From positions 10,041 to 22,683 of the forward strand of contig DJEN01000078.1 in the NCBI GenBank assembly GCA_002431345.1: 12,643 nt of DNA, written 5' to 3'. Source of the stretch: Megasphaera sp. UBA5897. GTDB taxonomy: Bacteria > Bacillota > Negativicutes > Veillonellales > Megasphaeraceae. Shown here piece by piece: positions 7,862-12,643 of this stretch (its first letter is position 1; every line of letters begins with the position of its first letter). Both the position numbers and the translations under genes were made by a program. The notes beneath the pieces were generated by a model, which was given only the letters and a program-made list of their open reading frames with translations, did no database searches and was not told where the DNA came from.

Positions 7862-7906
7862 CATAAAAAAAGAGGACTGCCCCTTAACAGTCCTCTTTTT
7901 CTATGC
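7861..7906. terminator. Bidirectional intrinsic terminator between uvrC and gltS
   Basis: A 13-base perfect stem pairs AAAAAGAGGACTG (7867-7879) with CAGTCCTCTTTTT (7888-7900) around an 8-base loop. GCATA (7861-7865) and TATGC (7902-7906) can extend it. The A-run on the left and T-run on the right let it stop transcription from either side. It lies directly after the uvrC stop and 4 bases before the end of the converging gltS gene. Confidence 0.93.
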
Positions 7907-7910
7907 TTGT

Positions 7911-9164
7911 TTAATGGAAAATATTGATAAATATAGTAATGATAGATGCGTTGACCGGGTCAATGATTAAAGAACCAATGAGCGGAATAACAAAGAATGC
8001 CGTAGGTGCCGGGCCAAAAAGTTCTGTCATGGCAGTCATGTTGGCAATGGCGTTTGGTGTAGCACCGAGGCCAAAGCCGCAGGCACCGGATGTCATAACG
8101 GCTGCTTCGTAGTTTTTGCCCATGACGCGGTAGACGATGAAATATGCAAAAATGGCCATGAATACAGCCTGGCTGAGTAAAAGAACAATCAGCGGAATGG
8201 CTAAGGTGCTGAGCTGCCAAAGTTTGAGGCTCATCAGCGCGCAGGTCAGGAAAATAGTCAGGCCCAAATTGCCCAATACTTCGCTTTCACGCTGGTATAC
8301 TTTGTATACCTTGGTAAAATCTGCAATGTTGCGGATGATTGCCGCAGCCAGCATAGAGCCGATATACGACGGGAATACGATATTGATGCTGACAAAGAAA
8401 TTAGTAATCAATGTGCCGATGCCCATGGCAAGAAAGAGATGTGCCATGGCATTCATGAAGCGGCGGTTGTCAATGGTTTGGCCGATTTTGTGTTCATCTT
8501 TGTCGGCAGCGTCTTTGTTGGATGCGGCGTGTTCCAGTTTGTTGATTTCATGCTGATAGGACTGCGGGTCCAAGCGTTCGGAGTCGGCACTGCTGTGCAA
8601 ATCAAATTTGTGAACCAGGCGTTCGCCGATCGGGCCGCCGATAAGACCGCCGGCAACTAAGCCAAACGTAGCTGCTGCCACGGCGACAGTCGTGCCGTTG
8701 TCCAGACCGATGCCTTCTAAGACAGGGCCGAACGCAGCGGCTGTGCCGTGTCCGCCGACCATTGGAATGGAAGCCGTAGCCAGACCAATCAGCGGATCGA
8801 GCTGAAAAGCACTGGATAAGCCGACACCAATTATATTTTGGAGAATAATCAGGACAGTCGTGATGATTGCCATGCGCAGCACCATGATGCCGCCCCGGCG
8901 AATCAAGCTGAGACTGGCAGTATAGCCGACACTGGTAAAGAAAAGCATCATGCAGATATTCTGCATAATCGTATCTTGTTCATATGTCCAAATGCCATTG
9001 GTATATAAGATACAGTTGAGCACGGCAAATAAGATGCCGCCGACGACCGGTGCCGGAATACAGTATGTGCGCAGAAAACTGATTTTCATGCGCAGGAAGA
9101 CGCCAATGTAGTAGATAACAATGGCGGCTGCCAAGGTTTGATAAATGTTTAAATGAATTGCCAT
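7911..9164 (-). CDS. gltS: GltS, sodium/glutamate symporter
   Basis: GltS is a cytoplasmic-membrane carrier that takes up glutamate with sodium ions. The 417-residue protein is almost entirely hydrophobic, with two homologous membrane halves (about 5-185 and 240-417) joined by a charged loop (about 186-236, rich in D, E, K and H) that should be cytoplasmic. The two re-entrant signature segments are visible: GGHGTAAAFGP (137-147) in the first half and GFGLGATPNAIANM (363-376) in the second. The ATG at 9164 is the only usable start in this frame, since an in-frame TGA lies 19-21 bases upstream. Its likely ribosome binding site, AGGGGGA, is rather far away (11 bases). A better-spaced AAGGAG serves an out-of-frame ATG at 9186 that overlaps this start. 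It appears to be a single-gene unit with its own promoter and a shared terminator. Glutamate specificity is by family, not shown here. Confidence 0.95.
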   Translation of the reverse strand: MAIHLNIYQTLAAAIVIYYIGVFLRMKISFLRTYCIPAPVVGGILFAVLNCILYTNGIWTYEQDTIMQNICMMLFFTSVGYTASLSLIRRGGIMVLRMAIITTVLIILQNIIGVGLSSAFQLDPLIGLATASIPMVGGHGTAAAFGPVLEGIGLDNGTTVAVAAATFGLVAGGLIGGPIGERLVHKFDLHSSADSERLDPQSYQHEINKLEHAASNKDAADKDEHKIGQTIDNRRFMNAMAHLFLAMGIGTLITNFFVSINIVFPSYIGSMLAAAIIRNIADFTKVYKVYQRESEVLGNLGLTIFLTCALMSLKLWQLSTLAIPLIVLLLSQAVFMAIFAYFIVYRVMGKNYEAAVMTSGACGFGLGATPNAIANMTAMTELFGPAPTAFFVIPLIGSLIIDPVNASIITIFINIFH

Positions 9165-9254
9165 AATAAAAGAAATCCCCCTTCATGTTGCTCCTTATTT
9201 TGGCGGGCCTAGGTGATAATTAAAAATATACAGAAAATATAGGCCAATACTTAT

Positions 9255-9283
9255 ATGATAACAGAAAATCAGCAAGAAAACAA
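9255..9283 (-). promoter_or_regulatory. Predicted promoter of gltS
   Basis: On the minus strand, TTGTTT (9283-9278) and TATCAT (9260-9255) are 17 bases apart. A TG one base before the -10 makes it an extended -10. The start point would be near 9248, giving a leader of about 85 bases. That leader holds an inverted pair, GGCCTA/TAGGCC (9245-9240 and 9211-9206), that could form a weak stem. The region is AT-rich, so other -10-like sequences are present. Confidence 0.4.
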
Positions 9284-9347
9284 ATATAAATTGCGGCTTG
9301 TCATCATGCGGGCTGCAGCATACAGGGGGCAGGGGAAAATCCCGCCG

Positions 9348-10547
9348 TTATAGACGGATATACGGTGAAGTATAGTAATCCGCTAAGCCGCGGCGGCAGG
9401 CAGCCTGATGAAAACAAAGGGCCTGCATGTCCGTGCTTCGCAAATCGTACTGCAGGAGCATTTGGCCGTATGCAGACAGCTTGTGTTGCCCTTGCTTGAT
9501 TTTGGTAATGATGGGAAAGTCCTTTTTTCTTTTTTTGATTACTGCAGCACCGGCAGGCGATAAGGCTAATATGCGGGCATATGCCGGCCCGTGTGCATAC
9601 GCAGCGTCTATATCAGTCTGCGTTACATGGAGCATCGTATAGGCTCCCATGCGGCACAGACGGCTGTAGGCGTAGCGGCGTGTTTTTATGGCTGACAACG
9701 CTTCCGGCCAGGATGCGGCCTGGGACAGGCAGCGGTGCCAGCGGTTTTCCAAGCCTTCGGAAAAAGCGGCCAGCCTGCGCAGGGACTGCGGTTCCAGCAG
9801 CCTGTTTTCATACAGAATATAATCCCCGTAGCGGCTGTAATCGGTATACTGCCCTTGGCAGATGCACTGCTGCATATCCTGCTGAATGGCTTTGGGAATA
9901 TAAGATAAAAGCGAAGAAACCGTACCGGTGCCGGTAATATGACGGCGCAGTGCCGATGCGCTAATATATGTATCTGTCGTACAATCGCTGTCGTGACGGT
10001 TTTGCCGCTGTACGGGAAAGAGCTGCATCGATGGAGCATACGAGAGAATAGCTTTCATATATTCCAATGCCAGCAGGGCGTTGGGCTGTGCCAGCAGGGA
10101 AGCAAGACGGGGAGATACTTGCCGGCGCAGCATGTCGCTTAGACATTGGCCGTACGATTGGCCGGCTGCAGGGGCTGCCGGGACGGTGAGCGTGCAGGCT
10201 GCCTGGGCCAGCGCATAAAAATCAGCTGCCGTACCGGATTCTGTGCCGCAGGCTATATGGGTGCAGCCGAGATGGGCGGCAAGACGAACGGCACCGGCAG
10301 CAAATTCTGCCGCTTGGGACAGCGCGTACAGTGTCGGCAGCTCTACGACGCCGTCAGCACCGCACTGCACGGCCCAAGATGCGCGGTGCCATTTATCAAA
10401 CAGCGCCGGTTCGCCGCGCTGCACAAAGGAACCGCTCATGATAATCATGACAGGGGTATGGGGAAACTGACGGCGGACTTGCTGGATTAGATAGTGATGT
10501 CCCGTATGGAAGGGATTGTATTCTGCAATAATAGCGATAGCGTTCAT
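9348..10547 (-). CDS. tmcAL: TmcAL, tRNA(Met) cytidine acetate ligase (YlbM family)
   Basis: TmcAL activates acetate with ATP to acetyl-AMP and transfers the acetyl group to N4 of C34 in elongator tRNA-Met, making ac4C at the wobble base. The 399-residue length is normal for the family. The N-terminal nucleotidyltransferase fold is clear: IAEYNPFHTGHHYL (7-20) holds the HxGH ATP-binding motif, SGSFVQRGEPALFDKWHRA (38-56) is a family block, GADGVVELP (63-71) follows, and ISASALR (195-201) is the second nucleotide-binding signature. The start at 10547 has AGGAG 8 bases upstream. The gene is divergent from the lipoprotein-ackA pair across 147 bases. No clear terminator was found after its stop codon, so read-through toward gltS is possible. 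There is no signal peptide; it should be cytoplasmic. Confidence 0.94.
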   Translation of the reverse strand: MNAIAIIAEYNPFHTGHHYLIQQVRRQFPHTPVMIIMSGSFVQRGEPALFDKWHRASWAVQCGADGVVELPTLYALSQAAEFAAGAVRLAAHLGCTHIACGTESGTAADFYALAQAACTLTVPAAPAAGQSYGQCLSDMLRRQVSPRLASLLAQPNALLALEYMKAILSYAPSMQLFPVQRQNRHDSDCTTDTYISASALRRHITGTGTVSSLLSYIPKAIQQDMQQCICQGQYTDYSRYGDYILYENRLLEPQSLRRLAAFSEGLENRWHRCLSQAASWPEALSAIKTRRYAYSRLCRMGAYTMLHVTQTDIDAAYAHGPAYARILALSPAGAAVIKKRKKDFPIITKIKQGQHKLSAYGQMLLQYDLRSTDMQALCFHQAACRRGLADYYTSPYIRL

Positions 10548-10577
10548 AGCCTGTACTCCTTTATCATATGAATATAT

Positions 10578-10591
10578 ATATTGTACAATAT
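10578..10591. promoter_or_regulatory. Perfect 14-base palindrome between tmcAL and the lipoprotein gene
   Basis: ATATTGTACAATAT is a perfect inverted repeat located 31 bases upstream of the tmcAL start and about 60 bases upstream of the -10 for the divergent lipoprotein gene. Its position would let one protein affect both directions. It does not match the Rex, LexA or PerR consensus sequences I know. AT-rich context makes chance palindromes more likely. Confidence 0.35.
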
Positions 10592-10649
10592 TTATTCTCT
10601 GTTGGGACCGTGTTGTCTGATTTTTTCCCTTTTTATCACTACAGGAATA

Positions 10650-10658
10650 TGCTATAAT
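10650..10658 (+). promoter_or_regulatory. Extended -10 promoter for the lipoprotein-ackA unit
   Basis: TGCTATAAT combines a perfect TATAAT (10653-10658) with the TG of an extended -10. No good -35 lies at the right distance (TTTTTA at 10630-10635 is the best), as is common with extended -10 promoters. The start would be near 10665, about 30 bases before the lipoprotein ATG. Confidence 0.65.
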
Positions 10659-10694
10659 ATGTACAAGTCTGTAGAAAGCATGATAGGTGATTGT

Positions 10695-11231
10695 ATGAAA
10701 AAATGGAAAACAATATCAGCTATCGCCATGACGGTGGCTGCACTGCTGTGCGGCGGCTGCGGAAATCCGACGATGCTGGAAGAGTACAGTTTTGGGTATG
10801 TACAGCTGAAAAAAGGAGATTCTGAAGTATATTTGCAAACTCCTTTTGATTTAGGCCGTATTGACACAAATGATGAAGCAGGTCAGGCTTATATGAACCG
10901 GGATAAGCATATTACGATTATTGCGGAATCAGAACCCAAAGAAAACGGCACGCTGCAGGACGTGGCTAAAGCATCTATGGCAAAGCTGAAACAGACCGCT
11001 ACTATTTCAGATCTGCAAATGAAGGTCACTGATACGACGGCCAGCGGCAGACCGGCTGTCGTAGTGGACAGCTCCTATTCCGTACAGCAGAATGGGCAGA
11101 AGACGCCGATTGTCGTACAGAGTCTCTTCTTTGAAGATAACGGTCAGATTTGGCATGTCATGTACATGTATCGCCAAGGCGATGCGATGGGCAAAGAAGT
11201 GACAGACCATATTTTTGGCCAGCTAAAATAA
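10695..11231 (+). CDS. Predicted small lipoprotein of unknown function, upstream of ackA
   Basis: I do not recognise a named family. The 178-residue product starts with a basic tip (MKKWK), a hydrophobic stretch (about 6-18) and then LCGGCGN, which looks like a signal peptidase II site with lipidated C22. The -3 residue is Cys rather than the usual Leu, so the site is slightly atypical. The mature part is hydrophilic, with alternating strands and helices. The region from about 120 to the end (GRPAVVVDSSY, then QSLFFEDNGQIWHVMYMY) faintly recalls the DcrB/PsbP-like fold of small extracytoplasmic proteins; this is only a guess from pattern. ATG 10695 was chosen because AGGTGA sits 4 bases before it and the signal peptide begins there; the frame is open further upstream, but that part precedes the promoter. 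Its stop is 28 bases before ackA, with no terminator between. Confidence 0.8.
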   Translation: MKKWKTISAIAMTVAALLCGGCGNPTMLEEYSFGYVQLKKGDSEVYLQTPFDLGRIDTNDEAGQAYMNRDKHITIIAESEPKENGTLQDVAKASMAKLKQTATISDLQMKVTDTTASGRPAVVVDSSYSVQQNGQKTPIVVQSLFFEDNGQIWHVMYMYRQGDAMGKEVTDHIFGQLK

Positions 11232-11259
11232 TTTAAGAAGATGAAAGAGGGTACATTGC

Positions 11260-12453
11260 ATGATCGTATTGGTTGTAAACTGCGGCAGCTCGTCCTTGAA
11301 ATACCAGTTGGTAAACATGGACAATGAAGAAGTACTGGCAAAAGGGTTAGTAGAAAAAATCGGTCTTTCCGATTCTCAGCTGACTCATAAATGGAATGGA
11401 CAGAAAAAAGAAATTAAACAGTCTATCCCCGACCATAAAGTAGCTGTTAAGCTCGTATTGGATATTTTGACGGATGCAGAATGCGGCGTTATTAAATCCA
11501 TGGATGCTATTGATGCAGTAGGTCATCGTGTCGTACATGGCGGCGAAGAATTCGCTTGCTCTACATTGGTTACGGATGAAGTAATGAAAGCCTTGGAAAA
11601 ATGTTCTTCCATGGCACCGCTTCACAATCCGCCTAACATTATTGGTATTAATGCCTGCAAGGCTATTATGCCGAACGTGCCGCAGGTTGCTGTATTTGAT
11701 ACGGCATTCCATCAGACCATGCCGGCCAAAGCATTTATGTACGGCCTTCCGTATGAACTGTATAAAGAAGACGGCATCCGCCGCTACGGCTTCCATGGTA
11801 CCAGCCACCGCTATGTAGCAGGCCAGGTAGCTAAAGTTATGGGCGTTCCTGTAGAAAAACTCCGCATCATCAACTGCCATTTGGGCAACGGTTCTTCCTT
11901 GGCTGCTATCAAATACGGCAAATGCGTCGATACGACGATGGGCTTTACACCGCTTGCCGGTGTATTGATGGGTACACGCTGCGGCGACATCGACCCGGCT
12001 ATCGTACTCAACGTCATGGAAAAACATGGCTATTCCATTAAAGAAATGGATACGCTCATGAACAAAAAATCCGGCGTTCTCGGCATTTCCGGTGTTTCCA
12101 GTGACTTCCGCGATCTTGGCGAAGCTGCTAAAGAAGGCAACGAACGGGCACAGCTCGCATTGGATATGTTCCACTATCAAGTACGTAAATTGATCGGTGC
12201 ATTGGCTGCTGCAATGGGCGGTGTTGATGTCATTACCTTTACTGCCGGTGTCGGCGAAAACGGTATTGAAGACCGCGCTGCTATTTGTGAAGGCCTTGAA
12301 TATCTTGGCGCCAAACTTTGCCCGGAACGCAACAACGTCCGCGGTAAAGATCAGTTAATCAGCACAGATGATTCTACTGTCAAGATGTATGTTATCCCGA
12401 CCAATGAAGAAATCATGATTGCTCGCGATACCAAAGAAATCGTATCTAAATAA
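11260..12453 (+). CDS. ackA: AckA, acetate kinase
   Basis: AckA interconverts acetyl phosphate plus ADP with acetate plus ATP in the cytoplasm, the ATP-yielding last step of acetate fermentation. The 397-residue protein is full length and keeps the residues known from Methanosarcina acetate kinase: N7 and S12 in VNCGSSSLKYQL, R90 (VGHRVVHGGE), D147 (VFDTAFHQTMP), H179 (YGFHGTSHRYV), R240 (MGTRCGDIDP) and E383. The phosphate-binding loops NCHLGNGSSLAA (205-216) and FTAGVGENGIEDR (327-339) are intact. A purine-rich AAAGAGG lies about 9 bases before the ATG. Of 13 arginine codons 10 are CGC, 2 CGT and 1 CGG, unlike the CGG-rich uvr genes, which suggests selection for high expression. It probably shares the lipoprotein promoter. 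A weak second promoter (TAAAAT at 11224-11229) may overlap the lipoprotein stop. No phosphotransacetylase gene is in view. Confidence 0.98.
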   Translation: MIVLVVNCGSSSLKYQLVNMDNEEVLAKGLVEKIGLSDSQLTHKWNGQKKEIKQSIPDHKVAVKLVLDILTDAECGVIKSMDAIDAVGHRVVHGGEEFACSTLVTDEVMKALEKCSSMAPLHNPPNIIGINACKAIMPNVPQVAVFDTAFHQTMPAKAFMYGLPYELYKEDGIRRYGFHGTSHRYVAGQVAKVMGVPVEKLRIINCHLGNGSSLAAIKYGKCVDTTMGFTPLAGVLMGTRCGDIDPAIVLNVMEKHGYSIKEMDTLMNKKSGVLGISGVSSDFRDLGEAAKEGNERAQLALDMFHYQVRKLIGALAAAMGGVDVITFTAGVGENGIEDRAAICEGLEYLGAKLCPERNNVRGKDQLISTDDSTVKMYVIPTNEEIMIARDTKEIVSK

Positions 12454-12470
12454 TTCGTGTAATTACAGGT

Positions 12471-12524
12471 AAAGTAGTTAGTATGTTAGTAGTGTCAGGC
12501 TTCTAACTACTAACTACTTTTTTT
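12471..12524 (+). terminator. Intrinsic terminator after ackA
   Basis: The left arm (12471-12489, beginning AAAGTAGTTAGTA) pairs with the right arm (12503-12520, ending CTAACTACTTT) over 18 base pairs with one bulged T at 12484. The loop is 13 bases and a run of seven T closes it (12518-12524). Each arm is built from a partly repeated GTTAGTA / CTAACTA unit. It is the only terminator seen for the lipoprotein-ackA unit. Confidence 0.9.
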
Positions 12525-12539
12525 GATGAGGTGAACAGC

Positions 12540-12643
12540 GTGAAATTATTATATTGGGATATAGACGGCACGTTGCTGAATACGGGCCGTGCCGGATTGT
12601 ATGCGATTGAAGAAGTGTTTCATACTCTGCAGGGGCCGAATGT
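12540..12643 (+). CDS. HAD-superfamily hydrolase, N-terminus only (gene runs off right edge)
   Basis: Thirty-four codons are visible from a GTG start at 12540, preceded by GAGGTGA at a 5-base spacing. The translation MKLLYWDIDGTLLNTGRAG contains HAD motif I (DxDGT) with the nucleophile Asp at residue 7 and the acid/base Asp at residue 9. This marks a phosphatase or phosphomutase-type hydrolase. The following helix (LYAIEEVFHTLQGP) would start a cap domain like those of phosphoglycolate phosphatases. Substrate and full length cannot be judged. The start lies only 15 bases after the ackA terminator, leaving no room for an independent promoter downstream of the hairpin. Confidence 0.85.
   Translation, partial: MKLLYWDIDGTLLNTGRAGLYAIEEVFHTLQGPN

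Noticed and set aside
8980..9186. The 68-codon frame overlapping the gltS start as a real small protein.
   Set aside because: Although its ribosome binding site is good, most of it lies antisense-free inside gltS in another frame and has no recognisable feature; it is kept only as a possible translational control element in the findings.
9300..9347. Possible terminator after tmcAL on the minus strand.
   Set aside because: Only short, interrupted stems (for example GGGA/TCCC) are present and none is followed by a run of T.
10581..10694. Upstream extension of the lipoprotein to a TTG at 10581.
   Set aside because: The extension precedes the extended -10 promoter and would bury the signal peptide 38 residues inside the protein.
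12471..12520. The GTTAGTA/CTAACTA repeats after ackA as an attachment site or mobile-element end.
   Set aside because: The repeats are fully explained as the two arms of an intrinsic terminator ending in seven T, and no integrase or transposase gene is nearby.

Overview
The window is ordinary bacterial chromosome, most probably from an anaerobic Firmicute of the class Negativicutes (Megasphaera-like). That placement is an inference. It rests on the gene set (uvrB-uvrA-uvrC in one unit, gltS, tmcAL beside ackA), AGGAG/GAGGTG ribosome binding sites, mid-range base composition, and a Bacillus-type rather than E. coli-type LexA box. No rRNA, tRNA, CRISPR array, insertion sequence or phage gene was seen, and no gene-free stretch exceeds 300 bases.

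Layout. Bases 1-758 (minus strand) hold the start of a YfcE-type phosphodiesterase gene and, upstream of it in the same apparent operon, a hexapeptide-repeat acetyltransferase of the maltose/galactoside O-acetyltransferase family. A 247-base divergent spacer (759-1005) carries a promoter for each side, several dyad symmetries and a near-consensus Gram-positive SOS (LexA/DinR) box lying on the uvrB promoter. Bases 1006-7861 (plus) are the complete nucleotide-excision-repair operon uvrB-uvrA-uvrC, closed by a strong two-way terminator shared with the converging gltS gene (7911-9164, minus). The minus-strand gene tmcAL follows at 9348-10547. Divergent from it on the plus strand are a small predicted lipoprotein gene of unknown function (10695-11231) and ackA, acetate kinase (11260-12453). 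A long-stem terminator comes next, then the first 34 codons of a HAD-family hydrolase gene that runs off the right edge.

How the genes work together. UvrA2-UvrB finds bulky DNA damage, UvrC makes both incisions, and the three genes appear to be induced together by the SOS response. AckA makes ATP and acetate from acetyl phosphate at the end of fermentation. Its divergent neighbour TmcAL spends ATP and acetate to acetylate C34 of elongator tRNA-Met, so two acetate-linked genes share a 147-base intergenic region. The lipoprotein gene is placed to be co-transcribed with ackA, and its role is unknown. GltS is a sodium/glutamate symporter and looks like an independent single-gene unit.

I found no convincing new biological system. 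The best leads are the SOS box over the uvrB promoter, the tmcAL / lipoprotein / ackA arrangement, the out-of-frame start overlapping the gltS start, and unexplained palindromes in the uvrB-side spacer.
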